This document shows, one piece after another, positions 25,473-35,272 of a stretch of 64,000 bases of DNA (the first letter of the stretch is position 1; every line of letters starts with the position of its first letter). A program made the position numbers and the translations under genes. The stretch covers positions 2,108,001 to 2,172,000 of the forward strand of contig NZ_CP192507.1 in NCBI RefSeq assembly GCF_050613145.1. The letters run 5' to 3'. Origin of the DNA: Lysinibacillus_B sp050613145 (GTDB taxonomy: Bacteria > Bacillota > Bacilli > Bacillales_A > Planococcaceae). A model generated the notes under the pieces. The model saw nothing but the letters and a program-made list of their open reading frames with translations. It was not told the DNA's origin and did no database searches.

Positions 25473-27704
25473 ATGAAATCATATATTACAGAAGTCATGG
25501 CTAAACAATTAGCAAACGAAATCCCTATCCATATTTATGAATTTACAGTAGAAGACCCTACGAAGAAATATGAAGGTGTCTATAAAATTTATAAGGCTTG
25601 GCAGCGGGCCAATCATTATATGCCAATGGGATATAATCAAAGTACAATTGTTTCGTTTCAACCCGTTCAACATTTTATTGGCTACAATCCAATTAACTAT
25701 CAGCATAAAACGTTAAATACGGAGAATTTATTTGAGCGATCTTTACTTGAACGATTAATCAAGGATAGTTTTTTAGCAGCGGGCCAGCAAAATTTAAAAC
25801 TTAAACGGGTTGGATCTGATTTGCAGGAATGGAATGCTAAAACAATTGGTAATGTGTTAATGTATCCCGCGCTTTCATTTCATGTGAATATTGTGAACAA
25901 TCGTATCTGTATTGGATTTAATATGACGCATAAATTTGAATACAATTATACGTTGCAACAAATGATTGAGCGCGGCATTGTTCTAGAAGAAGGCATGAAA
26001 ATCATTCATAGTGACATTAAAAATAATTATACATATGAATTTGAAAAAGTTGCCGATTACTCTGTGAAAGATATTTGTCTAATATTGAAAAAATCTATTT
26101 ATCAATATTACGTAGATAAAGGGGATATGAAGGCTGCGGAAACATTGCATTCAGGAATAAAAGTAATTTATGCAAAAGCTCAAAATCAAAATAGTTTAAG
26201 TTATGCAGCGAATTTTTTAAAACCTCTTTGTTCTTTTGAGACAATGAAACCTAATGAAACTAAACAAGTAATGGATGCGTTGAAGCTAAAACCAAATGAG
26301 CGCATGAAAAAGATGTTAAGACAAATGATAAATTTAATTGAGGTATTTCCATATTTACAATTTGAACGCAATCCTTTCTTAATTGAGCATAATGATTATC
26401 AAATGCGAACAATTCAAGATCCTAAAGTATATTTAGATAAACCGTATATCAAATCGTTACATGGCTTAAAAAATGGTAAGCTCTATAAGGGCGGCACGAT
26501 AAAATTATCGATTTTTATGGATGAGGCGTTTGAAAAAAAGCTAGGTATTTCTAAAACAGTTGCCTTTAAATTTATCAGAATAATGCAAAATATAGCATTT
26601 CAGCACGGTGTTGTAATCGAAATAAATACAGCAACAAACGAAACAAAAGGAAAGTTTACTGAAGAATTTTTTAGGGAATTTGCATGGCAAATTCGAAGTT
26701 TAGAATCCATTTTTAAAGATACAACAGTTTTAGCTTTTATTACCGAAGAACACCTTACAAAACTCCCAATCAAGATTTATTCAGAATTTAAAAGGCAGTT
26801 TGGTGGTAAGTGGGATATTTCTTCACAAGTGTTGACGGAAAAAAGTCTACGAGCTTTTGAACGACTATTACAGCAACATAAAATTGAAGCGTTTAATCCA
26901 AATGATGAAGCAGCATGCAGTCACGTTGCAAACATTGTGAAAAATTCACCAATGTCTTTCACAATGTTTAATATTTTACTAGGCATTTATGTGAAAAGTG
27001 GGATGCAACCCTGGATATTAGCTGAACGAACGTATTCAGATTGTTTTATTGGACTTGATGTTAGTCATGAGGATGGTAAAAGTGCGGCTGGCATTATGAA
27101 TGTTATTGGTTGTAACGGTCATCTTATTAAGCAATCCGCCATTAACGGGGTGCTAGCAGGTGAGAAAATCGACTCTGAGACACTGAAAGAAATCCTCGTC
27201 GATGTCCTACATGCATACCAGCAACAATTTGGTGAATTTCCAAAGCATGTAACTATACATCGAGACGGTCGCTGGCGAGAGGACTCAGTGCTTGTTGAAC
27301 AATTATTAACTGGAAAGAATATCGCATACGACATCGTAGAAATTATTAAACAGCCAAATCGACGAATGGCATTTTATGATGAAACGGCCGACAATGGAAA
27401 AGGAAAATTCCTGACACGACAAGGAGTATATTATGTTCGCGATAAAGAAGCATTTTTATGTGCTACAGATCCGCGTGAAAATATAGGTATGGCACAGCCA
27501 ATTAAGATTATCCAGCAGACAGCAACATTACCCTTTCACCAAATTGTCGAAGATGTTTATCGTTTGTCATTTATGCATATCCACGCACTTAATAAAATGC
27601 GTTTACCAGCTACGATTCATTATGCAGATTTGAGTTCAACAGCTTATCAGCGCGGACAAATTGCTGCGAGGTCTACTAATGTAACGCATTTGCCGTTTGT
27701 TTAG
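25473..27704 (+). CDS. Long prokaryotic Argonaute with complete catalytic tetrad (KmAgo-like)
   Basis: The ATG at 25473 is chosen over one at 25425 because GAGGTG precedes it; 743 residues. PIWI catalytic residues are Asp529 (GLDVSHEDG), Glu564 (LAGEKID), Asp598 (HRDGRW) and Asp719 (HYADLS), a full DEDD set. The MID pocket for the guide 5' phosphate has Tyr436, Lys440, Gln452 and Lys490. From memory it matches Kurthia massiliensis Argonaute from the first residues (AYITE/SYITE) to the last (LPFV). That enzyme uses DNA guides (and RNA guides less well) to cut DNA and RNA at moderate temperature. The likely role is defence against plasmids and phages. A HEPN gene follows after 38 bases. Confidence 0.95.
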   Translation: MKSYITEVMAKQLANEIPIHIYEFTVEDPTKKYEGVYKIYKAWQRANHYMPMGYNQSTIVSFQPVQHFIGYNPINYQHKTLNTENLFERSLLERLIKDSFLAAGQQNLKLKRVGSDLQEWNAKTIGNVLMYPALSFHVNIVNNRICIGFNMTHKFEYNYTLQQMIERGIVLEEGMKIIHSDIKNNYTYEFEKVADYSVKDICLILKKSIYQYYVDKGDMKAAETLHSGIKVIYAKAQNQNSLSYAANFLKPLCSFETMKPNETKQVMDALKLKPNERMKKMLRQMINLIEVFPYLQFERNPFLIEHNDYQMRTIQDPKVYLDKPYIKSLHGLKNGKLYKGGTIKLSIFMDEAFEKKLGISKTVAFKFIRIMQNIAFQHGVVIEINTATNETKGKFTEEFFREFAWQIRSLESIFKDTTVLAFITEEHLTKLPIKIYSEFKRQFGGKWDISSQVLTEKSLRAFERLLQQHKIEAFNPNDEAACSHVANIVKNSPMSFTMFNILLGIYVKSGMQPWILAERTYSDCFIGLDVSHEDGKSAAGIMNVIGCNGHLIKQSAINGVLAGEKIDSETLKEILVDVLHAYQQQFGEFPKHVTIHRDGRWREDSVLVEQLLTGKNIAYDIVEIIKQPNRRMAFYDETADNGKGKFLTRQGVYYVRDKEAFLCATDPRENIGMAQPIKIIQQTATLPFHQIVEDVYRLSFMHIHALNKMRLPATIHYADLSSTAYQRGQIAARSTNVTHLPFV

Positions 27705-27742
27705 ACAGCATAGCAATCAAATTAAATATGGGGTGCGCAATA

Positions 27743-28465
27743 GTGAAAAAAGAAATTGAATATCTAGAGGGCAAATTAAATGAAATACAATATGATTCAA
27801 ATCTTTTTAAAGTAAGGTTTGGTGAGAATAAATATATTTTTGGAATCACATCTGCTGATAATAATATGGCTTCAGGGTTAGGGGGAATAATGCAATATAA
27901 TACGCTTTATCAAACATTGATAGATTTAGATATTAAGATAAAAATTTCCTTTAGAGAAGCCATAAGATTTGCATATTCAGAAAATGTACTGAAAAATTTT
28001 TCTATTATAGAAATGAAAACGAATGAGGAAATATGGGGTTATTATTATATTGAAAATGCGTTATTTCGAACGTCTAGCTTATGGGATATGTTAGCACAGT
28101 TCTATAGACTGTATTTTAAAGTACAAATTAAAGCACATCGAGTTTATTACAAAAAAATATTTAATCCTAATTCGCCTTTATCTAACGGTTTTAAAGAAAA
28201 GGCAACTATTATTTCAAACTATTTGAATCAAGAAAATGACATATCTATAAATGATGAATGGAAAGGAAATCACAAGTTTGTAAATGAGATACGTAATAAG
28301 ATGACTCATCGCAATTCACCAAATGTATCTGTAATTAGTGATTTTGATGTTAATTTTAAACATCATCCATCATATTTATTGAAAAGAATTATAGAGGATT
28401 ATAATATGGCTTCAAAATTTATTCTAAGTATCCTAGATGAAGTATTAAGAGAAATGGGGGAGTAA
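27743..28465 (+). CDS. HEPN-domain protein (Cthe_2314-like), possible RNase partner of Argonaute
   Basis: A GTG start at 27743, seven bases after GGGGTG, gives 240 residues; an ATG at 27728 is the alternative. The C-terminal half is helical and carries the HEPN motif Arg184-x4-His189 (EIRNKMTHRN), the RNase motif of HEPN toxins and Cas/Abi proteins. The N-terminal 75 residues form a separate beta-rich segment. The arrangement recalls the Cthe_2314-type HEPN family. It is transcribed in the same direction as the Argonaute, 38 bases behind, with no terminator between, so co-expression is expected. Function as an RNase effector is inferred from the motif. Confidence 0.7.
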   Translation: MKKEIEYLEGKLNEIQYDSNLFKVRFGENKYIFGITSADNNMASGLGGIMQYNTLYQTLIDLDIKIKISFREAIRFAYSENVLKNFSIIEMKTNEEIWGYYYIENALFRTSSLWDMLAQFYRLYFKVQIKAHRVYYKKIFNPNSPLSNGFKEKATIISNYLNQENDISINDEWKGNHKFVNEIRNKMTHRNSPNVSVISDFDVNFKHHPSYLLKRIIEDYNMASKFILSILDEVLREMGE

Positions 28466-28474
28466 TAAGTTATA

Positions 28475-28702
28475 AAGTTTTACTAGTGATACTTAAATCT
28501 AGCTCACATAAATTTTCTAACGCAGAAAATGTAATTTCTATTAATAGTATAGATTTGAACCCTAATTCAAGTGTAATGGGCTTCCAAAGTTATCAAAACT
28601 CTTAATACATCAACATTCCCAGAAATATTTAAAAGTACTCCTGGAACGTATTTGCAGAAGGGTTATAAAATACACCCTAAATTGCGAAAAAATTTAAAAT
28701 AA
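28475..28702 (+). pseudogene. Decayed small gene after the HEPN gene
   Basis: Two protein-like stretches in different frames (SSSHKFSNAENVISINSIDL and TFPEIFKSTPGTYLQKGYKI, then stop at 28702) suggest one frameshifted gene of about 75 residues without a clear start. Not recognised. Confidence 0.35.
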
Positions 28703-28737
28703 CAACCTCGTAAACACACGCTTACGAGGTTGTTTCA
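28701..28737. terminator. Terminator between the HEPN region and the helicase-nuclease operon
   Basis: Perfect 13-base stem AACAACCTCGTAA / TTACGAGGTTGTT with an 8-base loop. It stands between the convergent transcription units and can act on both. Confidence 0.85.
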
Positions 28738-28739
28738 TT

Positions 28740-31700
28740 TTAAGACATCGAATATAAACTACCATCCGAAATAACTAAATCCGTTTGACTAAACTGCACC
28801 ATCTTCCCAACGATCGGCATGTGGATCCAAGCTTCTAAAACTGGCTTATTACTGGCAACTTGTAATGCATGTGCATATATCTGAAGCTGCGGTAAATATG
28901 ACACCGCGCGTTCTTCCCATAATTCTTCACGACCAGGGAATGTTTTATGGTCAACAATAACCCAACCATTCGGTAATTCAATTAAATAATCAATGAAACC
29001 AAATGCCTTTTGATTATTTAATTTAAGATGAATAGGGAACTCCTTATGAATGTCTACTTTCTCCAGATATGTTTGCTCGACGAATTGATGTAATCGATTA
29101 GAGGCCTCGATTACATCAGACACTTTCAAAGCACTTAAATTAAAATTCCGCAAAATTGATTGTGCGAGCAGTTCACGTTTCTCTGGCTCTATATGCAGTG
29201 AATCAGCAGCTAAAAATGTATGAACCATTGTCCCTAACACATCCATCTCAGGATTACCAATGATAGGTAAGCGCGTACCAATCGAATGAATAGGGACATT
29301 TAATTGCTCTGCTTTTACAATATCCTTATCATCCACTTCAATTAATTTCGTCATACTTGGTCTAAATGTAGCCGGTTGGAACTCCACTGATTTGTTCGTA
29401 TCACCGATATAGATTGTTTGTTCAACATTACCCAAAATTTCTATCGGTTGCTCAGGTAATTGTATATTACGTGTTTTGATGTTAAACGAAACTCCGTTAA
29501 TATTAATGCTATCACTAGAAATAGAGGTAATGACTTGATTTCCATTAGCGTCTTTTTGTTCATTCAGCCACATCGCCTTCGAAAAATCACGTGTTGCTAG
29601 CACTAAGTAATCTCTAGCACGAGTCATTCCAACATACAGTAAGCGCTGGCTTTCTTCATGCAGTTGCTTTTTTCGTAATGCTAGTTGCGGCGTATCTTCA
29701 ATATAAGCATCGAAACCAACATCTTTTGATTGCAGCCCATATGGCCATGGCCAATAATAAAGTGTACGCCCGTTTAACGGCTTTTCAACATCAAATGGCT
29801 GCGTATTTGTAGCGAGTACACGATTAAATACAGGTGGTTTGCCACTACCGATAGCAGATTTATTTAGAGAGTACAGTATAACAAATGGCCATTCCAAACC
29901 TTTGGATCTGTGATATGTTAAGATTTTCACAGCATTTTCATTTGTCGATTCTGCTACACGATTTAGCTCTTTATCTTTCTTCACATCTTCTAAGTAAAAT
30001 AGAAGTCCGTTAACCGTTGCTGCATAACCGTTATTTTCTGCACCGTGTTCATATAGTTTCACAAGTGAACGGAGATTATCGATATTAGCAAGTCGTTGCT
30101 TACCGTTACCCCAACGCATTACTTGTTCATCTACTTTCGCTTTCACAAGCGCTAAATCTAAAATTTCTGAAGGACTCATTTTAAAGATGTTCTCGCGCGC
30201 TTCAGATAGTTGCTGAATAATCGGATCATTTCCCACTAATTCCTGTGGTTTTTCAGTTTGTAACCATGCTTCTAGCCACTCTCCATTTTGCCAATTCTCA
30301 GATGAAAAGTGGAGTATTTTCGCTAAAGCTAGCGTATCGCGTTCATCGATTAAATAACGTAATGTTGCAATAGCATAAACGACTTCCTCTGTATCCATTA
30401 ATCCGCTACCACCAACAGATGCTTGAATACCTAAGTTAGCTAAAGCACTTGCAATTTCTGAACATTCATCATTTGATCGACAAAGGATTGCAATATCACA
30501 AGGCTTTAACGTTCTTTCTAGGCGCGTTTCTTTATCGATAATGATATATTCATCTTTTTCCTGAATGATGTGGTAAACGCCTTGTGCAACCGTTTTTGCG
30601 TCTGTTTTCGCATTTTTAGACCCTGCGAAGGTCCAAGCCTCTAATGAAGGTTGTTGATTTTCTAAATCCTCGCGCTTTGGATTTAGTTCAACAAGTTCTT
30701 TAGGTAATCCCGTTACATCAAATACCGATACAAATAGGGCATTCACGAAATCAACGAGCGATTTACGTGATCGATAAGAATCACCTAGAACATCTTGTTC
30801 AATATTTTTCATGCTGTTCATCGCTGTTTTCATTAAATCTGGATCGGTTCCACGGAAGCCATATATCGCTTGTTTTGTGTCACCAACCCACGTTGCACTT
30901 TTAGCAACTTCAAGTAGTTTCATGTTTAACGCAATTTGTAATGGACTCGAATCCTGAAATTCATCCACAAATACTGCTTCGATTCGTTCCTTTAGTACAT
31001 CTATATAATTTGGATTTTCAAGCATTTTTAAGGCTAAATATTCCTGATCCGTAAAGTCTATCAATCCTCGTAAATTCTTCTCTTTTTCATATAGTTCCAT
31101 TGCTTCTGCCGCGCAATAAAATATAGCCTCAATTATTGTTTTAATATCTTCATGTAGCTGTGGATGTGTTGTATGAATACTTGCTGCATTATGGATTGGC
31201 GAAACCTCACCTTGACTGGCTCTACCTGGCTTTAATTTGCTAGCTTTTGCCCATTGATCCCAAGTTAAATAGTCGTTTCGTTCATAATAGGAAAGCATCA
31301 TATGGATTGTTTCTACTACACCCTGTGTTGTCCTTGTTGTATCTGCACCTGGCAATGTTTTGCTCGCGTTTTTTAAAGCAACAATTAAATTGTTTGTTAG
31401 CTCCTCACTATCGCCAGTAGGGGATGGAAGCCAATTTTGCATCGTTTCCCACGAATATGTTGCACATGCTTCAACATCTTTTGCTAATAAGCCGTTTTCA
31501 CGAGCAAGCTTTAGCACGTCTAATACATACTTATTCCAAGGATAATCTCCACCAATCAATTGGAAACGCTGTAAGGCCGCATAATGTTGTCCCTCGTATT
31601 TTTCAATCGCTTCATATGCAATTGAATTAAATAGTGAAAGCGCCTCTGATTCTTCTAAAATGTTTTGCTCAGGAGATAAACCGATTTCAAGTGCAAACTC

Positions 31701-31961
31701 TTTTATTAGTCGACCAAATACGCTGTTCATCGTTCCTACATAACCATCTAAAATGCGCGACGCTTCGTCCGTATTCCCGCTTTTCAGTAACTCTAATCGA
31801 ATTCGTTCGATTAACTCTTCTGCAGCTTTTTTTGTAAATGTTGTCGCTACGATTTTTTCAGGTGCGATCTTTTGCTGGACAACATTAATAATTTCTTTAG
31901 ATAGACTTGTAGTTTTACCTGCGCCTGCACCCGCACTAATAATCTTTAAAGAACCTGTCAT
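28740..31961 (-). CDS. AddA-like UvrD/PcrA helicase fused to PD-(D/E)XK nuclease
   Basis: 1073 residues. Helicase motifs in order: Walker A AGAGKT with Lys16, FTKKAAEEL, Walker B VDEFQDS (Asp333-Glu334), GDTKQAIYGFRG, YHRSKGLEW and YVGMTRARD. The C-terminal nuclease has Asp991 (GFIDYL), Asp1004 and Lys1006 (VDHKTF) and a QLQIYAHAL motif. The gene order and 4-base overlap with the AddB-like gene mimic addBA. It is shorter than typical AddA (about 1230) and diverged, so it is unlikely to be the housekeeping enzyme. It faces the Argonaute operon and may process invading DNA ends or supply guide DNA; that link is inference. Confidence 0.85.
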   Translation of the reverse strand: MTGSLKIISAGAGAGKTTSLSKEIINVVQQKIAPEKIVATTFTKKAAEELIERIRLELLKSGNTDEASRILDGYVGTMNSVFGRLIKEFALEIGLSPEQNILEESEALSLFNSIAYEAIEKYEGQHYAALQRFQLIGGDYPWNKYVLDVLKLARENGLLAKDVEACATYSWETMQNWLPSPTGDSEELTNNLIVALKNASKTLPGADTTRTTQGVVETIHMMLSYYERNDYLTWDQWAKASKLKPGRASQGEVSPIHNAASIHTTHPQLHEDIKTIIEAIFYCAAEAMELYEKEKNLRGLIDFTDQEYLALKMLENPNYIDVLKERIEAVFVDEFQDSSPLQIALNMKLLEVAKSATWVGDTKQAIYGFRGTDPDLMKTAMNSMKNIEQDVLGDSYRSRKSLVDFVNALFVSVFDVTGLPKELVELNPKREDLENQQPSLEAWTFAGSKNAKTDAKTVAQGVYHIIQEKDEYIIIDKETRLERTLKPCDIAILCRSNDECSEIASALANLGIQASVGGSGLMDTEEVVYAIATLRYLIDERDTLALAKILHFSSENWQNGEWLEAWLQTEKPQELVGNDPIIQQLSEARENIFKMSPSEILDLALVKAKVDEQVMRWGNGKQRLANIDNLRSLVKLYEHGAENNGYAATVNGLLFYLEDVKKDKELNRVAESTNENAVKILTYHRSKGLEWPFVILYSLNKSAIGSGKPPVFNRVLATNTQPFDVEKPLNGRTLYYWPWPYGLQSKDVGFDAYIEDTPQLALRKKQLHEESQRLLYVGMTRARDYLVLATRDFSKAMWLNEQKDANGNQVITSISSDSININGVSFNIKTRNIQLPEQPIEILGNVEQTIYIGDTNKSVEFQPATFRPSMTKLIEVDDKDIVKAEQLNVPIHSIGTRLPIIGNPEMDVLGTMVHTFLAADSLHIEPEKRELLAQSILRNFNLSALKVSDVIEASNRLHQFVEQTYLEKVDIHKEFPIHLKLNNQKAFGFIDYLIELPNGWVIVDHKTFPGREELWEERAVSYLPQLQIYAHALQVASNKPVLEAWIHMPIVGKMVQFSQTDLVISDGSLYSMS

Positions 31962-34654
31962 GCTTGAACCCTCCTAACTCCACATAAATCTTGATAATCA
32001 CAAAATATACATAATGGTTTAAATGGCGCTGTTTCGTTTATTTCAATGCCTGTCGCAACAGCTACACCAGAAGCTAATGTTTCTTGGACATTATTTAATT
32101 CATGACGGATTAGCTGTACTGTATCTTTTAACGACATACTATCAACATGATATTGCTCTGGTATTTCATCATCTATAACAGCATAAAAATCTCCGCTAGA
32201 AAGCATAAAATACGAAACTGGAATTACATCTTCGTCATTCGATGACATAAGCCATTGATATAAAGCTAACTGTATCGAGCCATCTTTTAACTTTTGTTTG
32301 TAGTTAGAAGGACGACGTGACCATTTCGCATCTACAATAACTGTTCGATTCGATGGTGTTTTTCCGATTAAATCTAAACGGCCTTCAAATTCAATGTCGT
32401 CTTGCCATGATTTATGATGGGTACCTTCCGTTTCTGTAATTGTTATTTTCGACTCATCTATAAACTTTGCAAATTGTTGCATCGATTTTTGTAAATCGTA
32501 ACGAACCCTCGTACGTAATGATTGATTTTCAGGTAGTAAAAGGGGGGCTGCCATTTTAGGAACTAGCTCATCATATAGAGAAGCTGTCAATTGTTGAATA
32601 TCCGACTCAGTTGTAAAGGCTTGATCGATTATTAAACGTTCTAAGATGGCATGACCTAAATTTCCAAGCATAATCGATTCATTCGGCAGTGAAAGGGTAT
32701 TACTCGGTCGAATTTTAGCACTATATTGAAGTGTCCATTTCAGTGGACAACTTAGCATCGTTTCAAAGCTGGTTGCGGATTCAGTATCACGAAAGTTCAC
32801 TTTTTGTACAGGAACTTGCCACTCCCAAACAGGGCCTGGTATCACTTTATTTGTTAATGCTACCCGTTCAAAGTTCGTGTCAATAATACTTACAGTTTCT
32901 TGTTCGTACAGTAATGCTGGATTAATTGTAATTTGCTTTTCATTCACATTCATCTTCTCTAAGGCAAATCGAATCTCATCGAGCAATGGATGTGCTTTAA
33001 CATCCTCCGCACGCACTTTTGATGGGATGAATAACATGACGCAGTCTTTTGCAAAGCGAATTGCGTTGTGCCAAGACTCGTTTTCACGTTTCCGAATTTG
33101 TTCTGGCGAAGTTAAATGTACATTGTATGATTTTAAAAATGCTCGTTCAGCATCTGACCATTTTTTTAAATGTGATGTTGTATTTTGTGTGAATTCCCAC
33201 CAAAGAACGTTTTCAACTTGCCCCCAAATAGCGCCAGGTTGTTGTACAGTCGTCCATTGTGCTGATTCCTCTATATAATCAGGTAACTTAGTGCCATCAC
33301 CTAAAATTGAACCTAATATATTTGCTAATTGAAGCTGGTTGATTTTCTCGACATTTAAAGCTCGGATACCTTCAATTAATTCATTCGCGGAAGAATGTGC
33401 TTGAGCAAAGATAGGGTTAGGCTCCATTAAGTTCTTGTTAAAAGCCCATTTACTAATTTTACGGCATATATTTTCAATTACTGAACAAGGTAGACCATCT
33501 GTCGTATCAAAATACTCGTGGTTCACCCATATATCAATTTTTTCTAATAGCTCTTGTTTTCTCTTATTGATTATCTTAGTGTCTAGACCTTGTTCAAACC
33601 AACTATTTTCAATTTCGGCAACAGCTTCAGCAATTGCAGCGTGCCATTTATCTCCACCAATACCTGGTTCCTCTGAGATGACACGAGCCAGTTTATAACA
33701 TAATTTTTTAGGAAGAGGAGATATAGGTAATGTGAGTAGCTCCATGATTCGATCGATACGGATAGGGTGCCAATATGTTTCTAATGTAAGTGGTAACACT
33801 TGCAAAGCCGCGCGCCACTTAGAATATTCGTTTACTTCACTTGAAGGAAGACCGCGTCTATGAAATAACTCAGCTAATAGTAGGTTATTGGAATTGTTAA
33901 TTAGAACTGTCTGATTATCGCCATTAACCTCTAACCAGCTAATAAGGAAATCTGCAGCATCCCACTCTTGCTCAGAACGCACAATCATAAACGAGCCATC
34001 ACCAGTCAGTGTTAAATTATTTCTTGTATTGCTATCATACAAAGCCAATTTAACCCTATCTAAGTCCGTTTTAGGTTGCTCTGATACTTCTGGAAGCTGC
34101 AATTCCATTTTTTCAAACTGAATCCCGTTTTGTTGTAATAACAAAACAAATTCCTTCTCCCAGTTGTCCCATATTGACTCGTCTTCATCTACAATGTTAA
34201 TTTTTTTAATCATGAGCGGTAAATAGTTTTGCTTCAGTAATTCAAATAAAATGCGAACTCGGTCTGAAAATCCTTTACTATGATTATGTTCGGAAAGTTC
34301 AATTTCTGAAATTGCTTCAATCCATTTACCGCCACCCTTATGAATAGTTGGGTTCCAGCCAGCTAGGATTAATTCATCGCGCTTAGCTTTCAATTCGCGT
34401 GCCGTATTCCATGAGTCGGTTTGAAAAGACTTAGAATATGGTTTTTCGCCATCATCAAGTTTAGCAATTGTCGTTTGCCATTCAGCTATGCGGACACTTT
34501 CAGCAATAGCGGGATTCGATTGTCCAAGTTGCACCTCTACAATATTAATAAGTCCGTGAAATCCTGTAATTAACTTGCCGATACTTGCTGTACTACTAGT
34601 AAGCTCATCTGGATATGATTTCGAATCGAGCCAATGTCCCAAAATAATTTCCAT
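31958..34654 (-). CDS. AddB-like protein with Fe-S PD-(D/E)XK nuclease domain
   Basis: The ATG at 34654 follows GGGGGGAT; 898 residues. The C-terminal nuclease is clear: Asp761 (GRLDLI), Asp775 and Lys777 (VIVDAKW), QLALYQW. Four cysteines match the AddB iron-sulfur staple: Cys636 (LSCPLKW) and Cys882, Cys885, Cys891 (CIFCDYQDLC). No Walker A is visible at the N-terminus, so the helicase half is probably inactive or structural. The stop overlaps the AddA-like start, and the two products should form a heterodimeric helicase-nuclease. It is shorter than standard AddB (about 1160). Confidence 0.82.
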   Translation of the reverse strand: MEIILGHWLDSKSYPDELTSSTASIGKLITGFHGLINIVEVQLGQSNPAIAESVRIAEWQTTIAKLDDGEKPYSKSFQTDSWNTARELKAKRDELILAGWNPTIHKGGGKWIEAISEIELSEHNHSKGFSDRVRILFELLKQNYLPLMIKKINIVDEDESIWDNWEKEFVLLLQQNGIQFEKMELQLPEVSEQPKTDLDRVKLALYDSNTRNNLTLTGDGSFMIVRSEQEWDAADFLISWLEVNGDNQTVLINNSNNLLLAELFHRRGLPSSEVNEYSKWRAALQVLPLTLETYWHPIRIDRIMELLTLPISPLPKKLCYKLARVISEEPGIGGDKWHAAIAEAVAEIENSWFEQGLDTKIINKRKQELLEKIDIWVNHEYFDTTDGLPCSVIENICRKISKWAFNKNLMEPNPIFAQAHSSANELIEGIRALNVEKINQLQLANILGSILGDGTKLPDYIEESAQWTTVQQPGAIWGQVENVLWWEFTQNTTSHLKKWSDAERAFLKSYNVHLTSPEQIRKRENESWHNAIRFAKDCVMLFIPSKVRAEDVKAHPLLDEIRFALEKMNVNEKQITINPALLYEQETVSIIDTNFERVALTNKVIPGPVWEWQVPVQKVNFRDTESATSFETMLSCPLKWTLQYSAKIRPSNTLSLPNESIMLGNLGHAILERLIIDQAFTTESDIQQLTASLYDELVPKMAAPLLLPENQSLRTRVRYDLQKSMQQFAKFIDESKITITETEGTHHKSWQDDIEFEGRLDLIGKTPSNRTVIVDAKWSRRPSNYKQKLKDGSIQLALYQWLMSSNDEDVIPVSYFMLSSGDFYAVIDDEIPEQYHVDSMSLKDTVQLIRHELNNVQETLASGVAVATGIEINETAPFKPLCIFCDYQDLCGVRRVQA

Positions 34655-34751
34655 ACTTTTTATCCCCCCAATTAATAATGTTAACAACATTTTACAATTA
34701 TGGGATAGATAATGATATTAAAAATATTACAATTTAATATAAATTTAATTT

Positions 34752-34771
34752 ATTATGCAAAGTTGCATAAT
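34752..34771. promoter_or_regulatory. Inverted repeat upstream of the helicase-nuclease operon
   Basis: ATTATGCAA and TTGCATAAT are separated by two bases, about 100 bases upstream of the AddB-like start. No T run follows, so an operator is more likely than a terminator. Confidence 0.4.
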
Positions 34772-34784
34772 TAAGGAGCATTTT

Positions 34785-34970
34785 ATGCTATATCCAATTA
34801 TGAATTATAAAGTTCTTGTGCTACATATTGACTTATTATTGTTAGAGGAGTTTTGTTCATTCGATTCAGATTACATAAAGTTACAGCTTTCGTTAGTTCA
34901 CCGAGGTCTTTTTTGGCATATTTACTTATTTATGAAAATAAGTTTTGCATTTTTATCTGAGACAGTGTAA
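34785..34970 (+). CDS. Possible small protein of 61 residues
   Basis: AAGGAG precedes an ATG at 34785 that opens a 61-codon frame (MLYPIMNYKVLVLHIDLLLL, hydrophobic and aromatic), followed by a weak hairpin (CAGTGT/ACACTG) and a T run. It has no recognised relative and may be spurious. Confidence 0.3.
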   Translation: MLYPIMNYKVLVLHIDLLLLEEFCSFDSDYIKLQLSLVHRGLFWHIYLFMKISFAFLSETV

Positions 34971-35023
34971 TACACTGCTGCCGTTTTTTATTATATAGAT
35001 AAGAAATAAAGGCGGGCGGTGAG

Positions 35024-35269
35024 ATGGAGACTTATTCTAAAGGGTTAGTTAAGCTACAAACAATTGGGCAATAGATTAAATGGTTAGTTGAAAATAATAT
35101 TATGAATGAAGGTATTCTTGAGGAGTTAGATTCGCTTGCTGAATTTGTTGAATGTTTTAAGCTGTTTAATTGTAATGAACTGTCATTAGAGCAATTACCA
35201 AAAGTAATTTTCAAAGTGGAAAATCGTACGAATCGATTAAAGCGCTTATTAAAATTAAAGGAGGCATAA
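35024..35269 (+). pseudogene. Small helical protein gene interrupted by an in-frame TAG
   Basis: From an ATG at 35024 the frame runs METYSKGLVKLQTIGQ, then TAG at 35072, and continues IKWLVENNIMNEGILEELDS to a stop at 35269, for 81 codons in total. CAATAG is one change from CAACAG (Gln-Gln). The rest of the frame is well kept (LEQLPKVIFKVENRTNRLKR), so the stop is recent or is bypassed. The next gene starts four bases after it, with its ribosome site inside this frame. Confidence 0.6.
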
Positions 35270-35272
35270 ATA

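Noticed and set aside
28740..34654. Calling the helicase-nuclease pair the housekeeping addAB genes
   Set aside because: Both proteins are much shorter than standard AddA/AddB, the B subunit lacks an evident Walker A, and the neighbours are all accessory genes. Presence of another addAB set could not be checked.
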